Position numbers and translations under genes: made by a program
From: Pseudomonas triticifolii
Lineage (GTDB): Bacteria > Pseudomonadota > Gammaproteobacteria > Pseudomonadales > Pseudomonadaceae
Length of the DNA: 64,000 nt
Assembly: GCF_014358015.1 (NCBI RefSeq)
Contig: NZ_JACONV010000014.1
Span: 62,001-126,000 of the forward strand
Direction of reading: 5' to 3'
The notes under the pieces: generated by a model
What the model was told of the DNA's origin: nothing
What the model saw: the letters and a program-made list of their open reading frames with translations, nothing else
The model's database searches: none
Shown: positions 18,007 through 27,142 of the stretch, piece after piece
Layout: each line of letters starts with the position of its first letter
Numbering within the stretch: position 1 is the first letter of the stretch

Positions 18007-19103
18007 AAACCGACCTCTCGTTCCATGCGTACTTTCTGTCCGGGCTGCATCGTGTTGACGCCTGCAATGACGACTTTTTCGCCGGCTTGCAACGGGCCAC
18101 TGACCTGAACCGTTGAGCCGTTGCGTGCCAACACCTGCACCACACGCGGGTTCAGCGTCGAGGTCAGTGGGTCGACCACCCACACCTGCGCCTTACTATT
18201 GCGTTGCAGCAGCGCGCTGTCGGGCAGTTGGAGAGCTGGGGTGGCAGGTCCTCTGATGTCGATACTCACGGTCGAGCCGAGGCGCAAGCTGTCCGGTGTG
18301 TGCTGCAGCGCCAGCCGCACCCGTTGGGTGCGTGTGCTGGCGTCTATCTGCGGAGACAGCTGGCGGACCTGCGCGACCACCGAGATTTTTTCATCCAGTG
18401 GCGACATGACCCGGATCTGCGCCTTGTCGGTCAACGAGGCGATCAGCCCGACCGGCAGGTCGACCACCACTTCCCGACTTTCCGGGCGCGCCAGACTGAC
18501 CACCGGCTGCCCGGCAGCCATCACCTGACCCACTTCGGCACGCCAGTCAGTGACCAGACCGTCGAACTCGGCGAACAGGCGTGTGTACGTCACGTGATCG
18601 CCAGCCTGTTGCAGGGCAACGCGCGCGCGTTGTTGCAAGGCGTCCTGATTGCGCAGGTCGCTGCTCAGTTGATCGAGCCGCGCCCGAGAGCCGACACCGC
18701 GTTCGAACAGTTGCTGGTAGCGCAACTGTTCGTCACGCACCTGTTGCCAGGAGGATTGCGCCTTGCTGAGTTCTGCCTGCCGAGCGTGCAGCTGATTCTG
18801 CTGCTCGCTGGGTTCCAGGGTGGCGAGCAGATCACCCTTGCGCACGGCCTGGCCGATCTCTGCCCGTCGGGTGGCGATTCGCCCGGCGACGCGGAAACCT
18901 AGCGCCACCTCGTACTGCGGCTGGACCGTGCCGGCAAAGCGGGCGTGCAGGCTGTCATGCGACGCGACGACTTCAGTGAACAGCACGGGGCGCTCGAGGG
19001 CTTCGCGGACTGGCTTGTCGCGGCAACCTGGCAAGGCCAGAAGCAGCGCGCAGAGCAAGCACAGGTTTTTCCTCGTCGGCGTAGGTTGCCCGGTCCTGCT
19101 CAT
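18003..19103 (-). CDS. triB: RND periplasmic adaptor lipoprotein, TriB-like
   Basis: Membrane-fusion protein of 366 residues with a lipoprotein signal (LALPGC). Domains in order: a beta-barrel/lipoyl half (LGFRVAGRIATRRAEIGQAVRKGDLLATLE), an alpha-hairpin of about residues 105-170, the second lipoyl half (VTDWRAEVGQVMAAGQPVVSL) and a membrane-proximal part. It lies between the first adaptor and the RND gene and overlaps both by 4 bases. Two different adaptors feeding one pump is the TriABC hallmark. Confidence 0.83.
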   Translation of the reverse strand: MSRTGQPTPTRKNLCLLCALLLALPGCRDKPVREALERPVLFTEVVASHDSLHARFAGTVQPQYEVALGFRVAGRIATRRAEIGQAVRKGDLLATLEPSEQQNQLHARQAELSKAQSSWQQVRDEQLRYQQLFERGVGSRARLDQLSSDLRNQDALQQRARVALQQAGDHVTYTRLFAEFDGLVTDWRAEVGQVMAAGQPVVSLARPESREVVVDLPVGLIASLTDKAQIRVMSPLDEKISVVAQVRQLSPQIDASTRTQRVRLALQHTPDSLRLGSTVSIDIRGPATPALQLPDSALLQRNSKAQVWVVDPLTSTLNPRVVQVLARNGSTVQVSGPLQAGEKVVIAGVNTMQPGQKVRMEREVGL

Positions 19104-20290
19104 CGCTGCGGTTCCGAGGTGGCGAGGGCGATTGTCTTGCGGCTGTTTTGCCCGGTTACTTCGACCTTTTGCCCGACATAGAGAAACTGCAACCCTTGGG
19201 AAACCACCTGATCACCTTCGGACAGGCCTTCGCTCACGAGGACCTGACCTTGCTCGTAACGCAGCACATGAACGTTGCGCAGTGCGACGCTGGACTGGTC
19301 ATCCACCCGCCACACCGCCGGTTGCCCTTGGGTGCGTGTCAGTGCCGACCACGGCAATATGAAGGCGCGTTGCGCAGGGTTTTCCAGGCGGGCGCTGACG
19401 ACGGTGCCCAGTTCAGGTGCGGCGGCGGAGTCCGGCAGCGCAATACGCACGCGCAATGTGCCGCTGGTGGCAGAAACGATCGGAGTGATTTCGCGAATCC
19501 TGCCAGTCAGTTCGACGTCGGGCCGGGCTACCGGGCTGATGATCACCTTGTCGCCAATCCGGTCGGTACGCAGCAGTGATTCATAGGCGGCAAACACCGC
19601 TTCGCGTTCGCCATCGTGTGCCAGGCTTAAAACCGGCGCCGCTGCCTGTACCACCTGACCTTCCTCGGCATGCCGTGCCGTGATCACGCCATCTGCCACG
19701 GCAATCAGTTCGGTATGGCCGACCTGCTCGCGGGCGCTGGCTTGTTGGGCCTTGAACGCTGCCAGATCTGCACGGGCGCTTTGCAGGTTCGCGTGTGCTT
19801 GCTCATATTCGCTCAGATTGGTGTAACCCTTGGGCAGCAAGCGCTGTTGGCGCTGGTAATTCTGCTCAGCCAAGTGCAGTCGCGATTCCCTGACGGCTAC
19901 ATCGGCATTGGCCGACTCAAGGCCTGTGCGCTGTTCACGCGGATCCAGGCGGGCCAATACCTGGTTGGCCTTGACCCGATCACCCACATCCACGAATCGC
20001 TTCACCAGCTTGCCCGATACCCGAAAGGACTGATCCGTGACCTTGCGTGCCTGGATATCGCCGCTGAGTACCACGTGGGTGGCGATGTCCTGCGCGTGGA
20101 CCGTCTGAACTGCAACGCGCACCGGCCGTTTTTCTGGCGGTGTGCCGGCAGAACAGGCACTCAACGAAAGTGTCAGGGCTAGCGTGCAGCTAAAGGGTAG
20201 GCGGTGCTGAAACGAGGGGAGGTGCGTCGGTCGGCTGGTTTTGCAAGCAAGGGCGAGCCGACGCACAAGATCTGCACAAGAGAACATCAT
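19100..20290 (-). CDS. triA: RND periplasmic adaptor lipoprotein, TriA-like
   Basis: First gene of the efflux operon, about 396 residues. The lipobox is LSLSAC. It then has lipoyl half FRVSGKLVKRFVDVGDRVKANQVLARLD, an alpha-hairpin at about 115-175, second lipoyl half VITARHAEEGQVVQAAAPVLSL, and a C-terminal domain with GLQFLYVGQKVEV. The start is uncertain: ATG codons at 20290 and 20287 have no good ribosome binding site. The unusually long stretch before the lipoprotein hydrophobic core suggests a later non-ATG start may be used. It differs in sequence from the neighbouring adaptor, so it is not a recent duplicate. Confidence 0.82.
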   Translation of the reverse strand: MMFSCADLVRRLALACKTSRPTHLPSFQHRLPFSCTLALTLSLSACSAGTPPEKRPVRVAVQTVHAQDIATHVVLSGDIQARKVTDQSFRVSGKLVKRFVDVGDRVKANQVLARLDPREQRTGLESANADVAVRESRLHLAEQNYQRQQRLLPKGYTNLSEYEQAHANLQSARADLAAFKAQQASAREQVGHTELIAVADGVITARHAEEGQVVQAAAPVLSLAHDGEREAVFAAYESLLRTDRIGDKVIISPVARPDVELTGRIREITPIVSATSGTLRVRIALPDSAAAPELGTVVSARLENPAQRAFILPWSALTRTQGQPAVWRVDDQSSVALRNVHVLRYEQGQVLVSEGLSEGDQVVSQGLQFLYVGQKVEVTGQNSRKTIALATSEPQR

Positions 20291-20365
20291 CAATGAATAG
20301 CCGCTGCCCGGGAAAATGAAGGGTCATCCGTGAACCACTGCGCCACGCTGCGTGGCGCGGGCGTC

Positions 20366-21229
20366 TCAGGCCATCGCGGTCGCGCTGGGCCATTCCTGGT
20401 TGCAGGCTTCGGTCCCCAGAAAGGCGAGTACGTTGCGCTGCGAGTGGTGCCAGGCAGCCTTGCTTTCCAGGTCCAGAAAGTGCCCGGTGTCGGGAACTAT
20501 GTTGAACGTGCTCTTGGGGATGTAGTGGGCAAACGAACGCGCATCTTCCACGGTGGTGTATTCATCTTTTTCACCGTTGACGAACAACACCGGGATCTTG
20601 ATCGACGAAAAACGCTCAACGTAGTTACTGGCGCTTAGTTGTCGAATCTGGCTGATGTGAAAGTCGATCTGGCCGTATTCATGTTCGGCAAGACTGATCA
20701 GGTGCTTGTAGTTGTAAAGTTTGAACAAACGCGGCAAGTACTTGCCGACGGTGTCGTTGAGCAGCGAGCCGATCTTGCGTTTTTCGCGTGCGGCCAGGTA
20801 GACCTGAGCCTTGTCGATGTAGTCGAGCATCGGTTCGTTGAGCACGGGCGAAAACGAGCTGATGATCGCCTTTTCGACCGATGGCGGGCAGTGCGAAAGC
20901 GCCAGCAGGGCCGAAACGCCGCCCCAGGATACGGACAACAGGTAGTTCACCTGGAACAGGTCGATCAGTTGCAGCAGGATCCCGACTTCGTCTTCCTTGG
21001 TAACAATCATGTCGTCGGCGTTGTGCGCCCGGGACTGGCCGGAAAACGGAAGGTCAAACAAGACGATGTTGTAGTGAGGTTGAAGGTACTTGACGGTTTG
21101 CCCGAAAGAACCCGTGGTCGACAGCGCGCCGTTGACCAGCAAGATGGTCTTTACATGACTGCCTTTCCAGTAGGTTTCGGTGTAAACCTTGTAGTCGCCG
21201 ACGTTTAGAATCTTTGATTGTGCGCCCAT
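20366..21229 (-). CDS. rhlA: RhlA-like 3-(3-hydroxyalkanoyloxy)alkanoate synthase
   Basis: Acyltransferase with an alpha/beta-hydrolase fold, 287 residues, that dimerises 3-hydroxyacyl units into HAA, a surfactant. The similarity to P. aeruginosa RhlA is recognisable along the length: LVNGALSTTGSFGQT, VLFDLPFSGQSRAHNADD, the nucleophile segment SVSWGGVSALLALS, NDTVGKYLPRLFK, KDEYTTVEDARSFAHYIP and DTGHFLDLESK. No rhlB glycosyltransferase is adjacent, so the expected product is HAA and not rhamnolipid, as reported for P. syringae, where it promotes swarming. It appears monocistronic with a 467-base upstream gap. Confidence 0.88.
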   Translation of the reverse strand: MGAQSKILNVGDYKVYTETYWKGSHVKTILLVNGALSTTGSFGQTVKYLQPHYNIVLFDLPFSGQSRAHNADDMIVTKEDEVGILLQLIDLFQVNYLLSVSWGGVSALLALSHCPPSVEKAIISSFSPVLNEPMLDYIDKAQVYLAAREKRKIGSLLNDTVGKYLPRLFKLYNYKHLISLAEHEYGQIDFHISQIRQLSASNYVERFSSIKIPVLFVNGEKDEYTTVEDARSFAHYIPKSTFNIVPDTGHFLDLESKAAWHHSQRNVLAFLGTEACNQEWPSATAMA

Positions 21230-21696
21230 AACAGCCTCCCAGCCGGTGTCATTCCAGTGAAATTAGTGCAGCGTTCTCTACTCCGGCAGCCATGCCAAAG
21301 CCTCGCCCGGTTTTTGGCGAAATCCGTTGAGTTCTTGTTTTAGGGTGCATCAGGAGTCTCAATCCGTGCGGCTATAGATAACGCAGTGCCAGCAGACCGA
21401 CAAGTCACTGACGTCATAAAAATGCCGAATGGGTCACGATTTGATCGTTTGCGTGCTGTGTTCGGGTTGACAAGGAAGGGCGCTAGTTCGGTGAAAAGTG
21501 CCTGATTGGGTCGTAATTGCGGAACTAACGAAGGGAACTTGTGAGCGCTGAAACGGTCAAGCAGCGCGGTTTCTTGTAACATCTAGTTACAAATTAGCAC
21601 TTGAGCTGCCGCGCCAGATTAATATCGAAATCCATGAAACCCTCAGTCTAGAAGCGTTAAGCTCGTCAAAAAGCAGTCACCGAGGGTAAAAAGGAG
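21230..21696. other. Intergenic region upstream of rhlA
   Basis: No credible gene here; an 80-codon frame at 21340-21582 on the - strand has no ribosome binding site or family resemblance. The region should hold the rhlA promoter. The clearest signal is the palindrome at 21574-21592. Confidence 0.5.
21574..21592. promoter_or_regulatory. Palindrome TTGTAAC-N5-GTTACAA upstream of rhlA
   Basis: Perfect 7-bp inverted repeat with a 5-nt spacer, about 345 bases before the rhlA start. The size and spacing suit a dimeric regulator. No regulator can be named. Confidence 0.35.
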
Positions 21697-23094
21697 TCAA
21701 GCCAGCGGACGGACGGTGCGGCACTCCAGTACCAGACTGGCTCCGCCGTATTGGCTCGTTCCAATCTGCAGCGTAAAGCCATGCAGATTGACGATCGCGG
21801 CGACTACGGACAGGCCCAGACCAAACCCGCTCTGCTGGTTTCCGGTCTCGCTGCGATAGAAACGCTGGAACACAGCCGCGTGTTCCGTTATCGGGATCCC
21901 TGGACCGGAGTCCTGAACTTCGATGCAAGGGCCGTTGCCGTCCTTGCAGGGATAGGCACTGACGGCAACGATTCCGCCAGCCGGAGTGAACTTGATAGCG
22001 TTGCTCAGCAGGTTGGTCAGCGCCTCGAACAACAAGGCCCTGTCTCCCACCATCGTGGGCAGTGGCGCTTCAAGATTCAGCAGCAGGGTGATCTGGTCTT
22101 CCTCGGCCAGCGGCAGGTAGAAGTCGTACAGCTCTTGCAGCAAGGGCTGCAGTTCCAGCTCCACGAACGCCGAGCGCCTCTGGCGGTCCTCCAGTTCGGA
22201 GATGCGCAGCAGACCCCTGAACCGGGCCATCAAGGTATCGGCTTCGCTGATCACCTGCGCCATTTGCTGAGCGCTGGGTGAGTCGTGTGCTGATTGCTGT
22301 TGAATGCGATAAAGCTGTGCGCGTAACCGGGTCAACGGGGTGCGCAGGTCATGGGCGATGTTGTCGCAAACGCCCTTGACCTCGTTCATGAGTTTTTCGA
22401 TCCGGTCGAGCATGGCGTTGACGATCACCGCCAGCATGTCCAGTTCGTCGCGCCGGTTGGAGACCGGCAGGCGGCCCGCCATGTCGCCGGCAATGATCGA
22501 TTCGGCACTGGCCTGAATCGCCCCGATGCGACGCAAGGGTCTGCGGCGCAGCAGGTGCCAGCCGGCCACACCTGGAATGATCGTCAGTGAGATCCCCCAG
22601 AGCAGGGCGTGCAGAATCAGGTTGCTGACGGCTAACAGCGAGCCGTTCTCGCGCACCAGTACTAGCCAGCGTCCATCGGCGGTGCGTGTGACCACGGCAT
22701 CGCAACTGGCCTGCGGCAGGCCTGGATCGTCCGAGTCGATACAGTCGCTCAGCTCATGAATCTGGCCGTCGACCGGCAGCACGCTGGGGATGCTGGTGAT
22801 GGGGCCGGTCAGCGGCCGGAAATTCTCGTCGAACAGGCCGTAGGCGTCCACAGCGCGCATGTCGAAACTCATGCTGGTGGCGAGCGCATCGTCCAGAGCC
22901 TGGCCCTGAAACCTGGAAAACAGCTGCTGGCGCTGGGTCAGCGAATGGCGTGCCAGGTTATCCAGATAGGCTGTGACTTCCCAGTACAACACGCCCAGCA
23001 GGATGGCGCTCCACGCCACGAAGAGTGAACTGTAGAGCGCCAGCAGGCGGCTGGTAGACGATCGCCAGCCGTTAGACGGGTTCGGCAATAACAT
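21697..23094 (-). CDS. Sensor histidine kinase
   Basis: Membrane sensor kinase of 465 residues. Membrane segments lie near 16-40 and 172-195, with a periplasmic domain between them containing two Cys in a short loop (DCIDSDD and ASCDAVV). HAMP follows (near PLRRIGAIQ), then the HisKA box DNIAHDLRTPLTR with His248, N-box NLLSNAIKFTP, G1 DSGPGIP and G2 FGLGLSVV. It overlaps the upstream response-regulator gene by 23 bases, so the two are co-translated partners. The signal is unknown. Confidence 0.9.
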   Translation of the reverse strand: MLLPNPSNGWRSSTSRLLALYSSLFVAWSAILLGVLYWEVTAYLDNLARHSLTQRQQLFSRFQGQALDDALATSMSFDMRAVDAYGLFDENFRPLTGPITSIPSVLPVDGQIHELSDCIDSDDPGLPQASCDAVVTRTADGRWLVLVRENGSLLAVSNLILHALLWGISLTIIPGVAGWHLLRRRPLRRIGAIQASAESIIAGDMAGRLPVSNRRDELDMLAVIVNAMLDRIEKLMNEVKGVCDNIAHDLRTPLTRLRAQLYRIQQQSAHDSPSAQQMAQVISEADTLMARFRGLLRISELEDRQRRSAFVELELQPLLQELYDFYLPLAEEDQITLLLNLEAPLPTMVGDRALLFEALTNLLSNAIKFTPAGGIVAVSAYPCKDGNGPCIEVQDSGPGIPITEHAAVFQRFYRSETGNQQSGFGLGLSVVAAIVNLHGFTLQIGTSQYGGASLVLECRTVRPLA

Positions 23095-23755
23095 AACCGG
23101 AACCTCGCACTGTCTGAATCAGCGCTGCGGTGCCGGGTTGGTCGATCTTCTTGCGCAGGCGGCCGATATGAACGTCGATCAGGTTGGTCCCGGGATCGAA
23201 GTGATAGCCCCAGACTTCCTGGAAAATCATCATGCGCGTGATGATCTGGCCGCTGTTGCGCATCAGGAATTCGAGCAGCTTGAACTCGGTGGGCAGCAGC
23301 GTCAGTGGCTGGCCGCCACGACACGCCTCGCGGCTCATCAGGTTGAGTTCCAGATCGGCGACCTGCAGAACGGTCTTGGCCGCGCTGACTGGATTGCTGC
23401 GACGCAGCAGGACTTCGACGCGTGCCGCCATTTCATCCGATGCGAACGGCTTGGGCAGGTAATCGTCGCCCCCGGCGCGCAAGCCACGTACGCGCTCATC
23501 CACATCCGAAAGTGCGCTGATCATCAGGATCGGCGTGGAGATGCCTTGAGCGCGCAGGTGAGTGACGATGGTCAGGCCATCCATCTCGGGTAGCATGCGG
23601 TCGAGGGTGATCAGGTCGTAGTCGCCACTCACTGCACGCGCCAGCCCGTCACGGCCATTGTCCACCCAGTCCACTTCCAGCCCGTGGCTGCTGAGCTCCG
23701 CGACGATTTCCTTTGCGGTGACGGCATCGTCTTCGATTGCCAGAATTCGGGTCAT
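23072..23755 (-). CDS. OmpR-family response regulator
   Basis: Two-component response regulator of 227 residues. The receiver domain has acidic residues Asp9/Asp10, the phospho-acceptor Asp52 in LITLDRMLP, and the Lys in YLPKPF. The C-terminal winged helix contains LLPTEFKLLEFLMRN and VDVHIGRLRKKI-type features (here LIDVHIGRLRKKID). The start is taken at MTRILAIEDD, with AGGGA upstream. It is the first gene of the pair with the kinase. Targets cannot be read from the sequence. Confidence 0.9.
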   Translation of the reverse strand: MTRILAIEDDAVTAKEIVAELSSHGLEVDWVDNGRDGLARAVSGDYDLITLDRMLPEMDGLTIVTHLRAQGISTPILMISALSDVDERVRGLRAGGDDYLPKPFASDEMAARVEVLLRRSNPVSAAKTVLQVADLELNLMSREACRGGQPLTLLPTEFKLLEFLMRNSGQIITRMMIFQEVWGYHFDPGTNLIDVHIGRLRKKIDQPGTAALIQTVRGSGYVIAEPV

Positions 23756-23841
23756 GTTCCCTGCCTGAATAAGTGCGTTCAAAGTGCTAGTTTGCCCCTA
23801 AATCGTCACGAAGTTCCTGAAAGAAAGTTTAATGACGGGGA

Positions 23842-24777
23842 TCATATCCCTTTCTTCAGCGCTGAATCTGCGTCCTTGAGCTTCTGTTTGTCGTTGAGGC
23901 GTTTTTCCTCTGCGCGGCGCTTTTTTTCCCGTTCGAACTTTGCACTGGTGTCTTTCTCGCTACGGATCTGCGCATGGCTGATCAAGGCGAAAATGAAGCT
24001 GCCACCAATGATGTTGCCCGCAAGCGTCGGCCCTGCGAAGGTGAACCAGAAATCCGTCCAGCCCAGCTCGCCTGCAAACACCAGATAAGACACTTCCGCC
24101 GAGCCGACCACGATGTGGGTGAAATCACCGAGCGCCATCAGATACGTGATCATGATGATGATCGCGATCTTGGCATTTTCCATCGACGCAATCATCCAGA
24201 CCATCGTCGCAATCATCCAGCCGGATACGATGCCTTTGGAGAACATCTGACCGACGTCGTTTTCCATGACCTTGCGGCCGATTTCCAGAAAAGCGTGATC
24301 GGTCTTGGTGTCGAAAATCGGCAGGTGCAGCATGACGTACGCCACCAGCAAAGTGCCTACCAGGTTGCCGCCCAGCACCACGGTCCATAGCCGCAGCAGG
24401 CGACCGATATTGGCCAGGTTGAGTTTGCTCATCACCGGCAGCACGGCGGTGATGGTGTTTTCGGTGAACAACTGCTGACGTGCCAGGATCACCGCGAGAA
24501 AGCCGGCAGAGTAACCAAGGCTGGAAATCACGTGACTGCCAGGGATGCCTTCAAGGCGCGACATGAACAACCCCATCGCCATCAAAGACAGCCCCATGGT
24601 CAAGCCTGCCGCCAGCGCCGACCACCACAGCGCTGCAACGCTGCGCTCCAGTTCGTGGTCGCCCTGCATACGGATGGTTTCGTGCAGAACTGCCGCGCGG
24701 GGTGGTTGATTCTCATCGATCTCGCGCTCTTCTTCGGCTGACAGGCCGGGGGTCTTGCCGTCTACTTGTTCGTCCAT
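23842..24777 (-). CDS. Formate/nitrite transporter (FNT) family protein, YfdC-like
   Basis: Inner-membrane channel of the FNT family, 311 residues. After a charged N-terminal tail of about 45 residues come six hydrophobic segments with the FNT-type GSHVISSLGYSAGFLAVILARQQLFTENT, VLGGNLVGTLL and GPTLAGNIIGGSFIFALI patterns. The C-terminal tail is very rich in Lys, Glu and Arg and likely helical. The layout with long tails resembles E. coli YfdC more than FocA. Substrate not shown; it is separated from the two-component genes by about 90 bases and has its own start. Confidence 0.82.
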   Translation of the reverse strand: MDEQVDGKTPGLSAEEEREIDENQPPRAAVLHETIRMQGDHELERSVAALWWSALAAGLTMGLSLMAMGLFMSRLEGIPGSHVISSLGYSAGFLAVILARQQLFTENTITAVLPVMSKLNLANIGRLLRLWTVVLGGNLVGTLLVAYVMLHLPIFDTKTDHAFLEIGRKVMENDVGQMFSKGIVSGWMIATMVWMIASMENAKIAIIIMITYLMALGDFTHIVVGSAEVSYLVFAGELGWTDFWFTFAGPTLAGNIIGGSFIFALISHAQIRSEKDTSAKFEREKKRRAEEKRLNDKQKLKDADSALKKGI

Positions 24778-24917
24778 ATCGTTTCCTGATGCGATGCTGA
24801 TGCGCTAGTGATGAGGATCCGGTCTGCGCCGGTCCGATGCTTCAGACAGGCAACGCACGCGGTCGTTCGCCGTCCGCGTGCAGGCGCTGTGCATATCCCT
24901 TTGGTAATTTGTATCAA

Positions 24918-24936
24918 CTGCTAATAAGAATCTGTA
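24918..24936 (+). promoter_or_regulatory. Possible Fur box before the TonB-dependent receptor
   Basis: The segment AATAAGAAT at 24922-24930 differs by one base from the AATGAGAAT core common in Pseudomonas Fur sites, and it lies about 70 bases before the receptor start. The right half is weak. Confidence 0.38.
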
Positions 24937-25001
24937 CTATTCGCGAAAAAATCCCGCCGGATCCCAGATGAACCGGTTTTACTGCCGAAGGCTGCACACC
25001 G

Positions 25002-27125
25002 ATGCGTCGTACCTTTATATCCCTTTGCGTCATTCAAGCGATCTCCCAGTCTGCCTGGGCCGATCAGGTCACTGCCCCTCATTCCTCTATCGAACTGCAG
25101 AACATCGATATCCAGAGTGCTACGGATATTGAAAACGCGCAGGGCCCTGTTCAGGGCTACCGGGCGACACGTTCTGCCAGCGCGACCCGTACCGACACGT
25201 CGCTGCACGAAACGCCACAGTCGATCAGCGTGGTGACCCGCGAAGCGGTCGAGGACATCGGTGCCACACGTTTGCAGGACGCACTGGATTACGCAGGCGG
25301 CGTGGGGCGTGCCAACAACTTCGGCGGGCAGGGCCTGACGACGTTTACCGTGCGCGGTTTCACTACAGGCGAGTTCTACCGTAACGGTTTCCCGATCAAC
25401 CGCGGCTACCCGAACATGCCGGATGCCAGCACCATCGAGCGTCTTGAGGTGCTGCGCGGCCCTGCCACCACGCTGTATGGCCGGGGCGACCCGGGCGGCA
25501 CCTTCAATGTGGTTTCCAAGCAGCCGCTGGCCGAGCGCTCGGTCACGTTAGGCAGCCAGCTTAATGATCAGGGTATGAAGCGCGGCACGCTGGATGCGTC
25601 CGGCCCGCTGGACGAAGAGGGGCGTTTTGCGTATCGCCTCAACGTGGTGGGCGAGGGCGGTGATACCTTTCGTGATCACGTCGAGACCGAGCGCTATGGC
25701 GTGACGCCAGTGTTGAGCTGGCAGGTCGACGATGCGACGCGCATCACCTTTGAAGGCGATTTCATGCGCAACAACGCGCCGCTGGACCGTGGCCTGACGC
25801 GTTACCCGAACCAGACCCGCACCGCTTCCCGGGACACGTTCTTCGGTGAGAAAAACGTGGGCAAACTGCACAACGACAACAACATGGCGCAGATCCGTTT
25901 CGATCACGACCTGAACGCCGACTGGAAGCTGGGCGGCGGTATTCAGATGCTCGACGGCTCGCTCAAAGGTGACGCCATCGAGGCCAACGGCCTGGCGGCG
26001 GACGGCCGTACGCTGGGGCGCAATTTCAACTACCGCAAGCTGGAATGGACCGACCGCGACGTGCAACTGAACGTCACCGGACATTTCGCTACCGGCGCGT
26101 TCGACCACACGCTGCTGGCGGGCGTCGAGTATGAAGACTACGACTACAAGTCGATCATTCAGCGTTCCAGCGGCGCAGTGAATGCCTACACCATCGACAT
26201 CTTCGACCCGGTGTATGGCAAGGCGCGTCCGGCGCTCACTCGCACCACCACCCACGACAAGGAGAATCTCAAGACCTACGCAGCGTTCGTGCAGGATCAG
26301 GTGGCCCTGACCGAGCGCATGAAGCTGCTGGCAGGCGTTCGTTTCGAGCGTTTCGAGCATGACTACGACACGTTCGGGGTCGGTGTTCCGTTTACCAACA
26401 GCGATAACGCCGTGACCCCGCGCCTCGGCCTGACCTACGACTTGACCGACACCGTCGCGGTCTACGCCAATACGGCGCGCTCGTTCAAACCCAACACCGG
26501 CGCGAGCCGTCTGGGTGGCGGCTTCAAGTCGGAGGAGGGCAAGTCCTACGAAGTGGGCGTCAAATGGGACGCGCTGGACCGCCAGTTGAGCGTCGATGCA
26601 GCGTTGTATCAGATCGAGAAGCAGAACGTGCTGACCACCGACCCGGTCGATTCCACGTTCAGCGTGGCCGCAGGTGAAGTGCGCAGTCGGGGGCTGGACC
26701 TGAATGTGGTCGGCAACCTGACACCTGAGTGGCGTGTGATGGGCAGCTATGCATACGTCGATGCTGAAGTGACCAAGGACAACACGTTGCGCTCAGGCAC
26801 CCGTCTGCTGAACATTCCGCAGCAGACCTTCAGCCTGTTGAACGTCTATGAGTTCCAGGACGGTGCGCTTCGCGGGTTGGGCCTGGGGGCTGGCGGCCGC
26901 TACGTCGATCAGCGCGCCGGTCAAACCGCCAACACTGCTTTTTCCATGGACAGCTACACCGTGTTCGATCTGCTGGCTTTCTATAAGGTCAACGAGCACA
27001 TCAAGCTCAACCTCGACCTGAAGAACGTCTTCAACACCGAGTACGAGGAGGGCGCTTTCGGCAACGTGTATGCCTACCCAGGCGCTCCGCGCACGGTGCA
27101 GGTCGGGATCGCCTACACCTTATAA
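25002..27125 (+). CDS. TonB-dependent siderophore receptor
   Basis: Outer-membrane receptor of 707 residues for a ferric siderophore. It has a signal peptide (to about residue 20, ending AWA), a TonB-box-like segment, then a plug domain beginning TSLHETPQSISVVTREAVED and containing GFTTGEFYRNGFPINRGYPN and LEVLRGPATTLYGRGDPGG, a FhuE/FpvA-type pattern. The barrel ends in GAPRTVQVGIAYTL with aromatic/hydrophobic alternation. There is no extra N-terminal signalling domain, so it should not drive an anti-sigma cascade. No siderophore synthesis genes are nearby, so xenosiderophore uptake is plausible. Confidence 0.88.
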   Translation: MRRTFISLCVIQAISQSAWADQVTAPHSSIELQNIDIQSATDIENAQGPVQGYRATRSASATRTDTSLHETPQSISVVTREAVEDIGATRLQDALDYAGGVGRANNFGGQGLTTFTVRGFTTGEFYRNGFPINRGYPNMPDASTIERLEVLRGPATTLYGRGDPGGTFNVVSKQPLAERSVTLGSQLNDQGMKRGTLDASGPLDEEGRFAYRLNVVGEGGDTFRDHVETERYGVTPVLSWQVDDATRITFEGDFMRNNAPLDRGLTRYPNQTRTASRDTFFGEKNVGKLHNDNNMAQIRFDHDLNADWKLGGGIQMLDGSLKGDAIEANGLAADGRTLGRNFNYRKLEWTDRDVQLNVTGHFATGAFDHTLLAGVEYEDYDYKSIIQRSSGAVNAYTIDIFDPVYGKARPALTRTTTHDKENLKTYAAFVQDQVALTERMKLLAGVRFERFEHDYDTFGVGVPFTNSDNAVTPRLGLTYDLTDTVAVYANTARSFKPNTGASRLGGGFKSEEGKSYEVGVKWDALDRQLSVDAALYQIEKQNVLTTDPVDSTFSVAAGEVRSRGLDLNVVGNLTPEWRVMGSYAYVDAEVTKDNTLRSGTRLLNIPQQTFSLLNVYEFQDGALRGLGLGAGGRYVDQRAGQTANTAFSMDSYTVFDLLAFYKVNEHIKLNLDLKNVFNTEYEEGAFGNVYAYPGAPRTVQVGIAYTL

Positions 27126-27142
27126 AGGTCGATCGGTCGCGA

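Noticed and set aside
21340..21582. 80-codon frame upstream of rhlA
   Set aside because: No ribosome site and no recognisable pattern; more likely promoter region.
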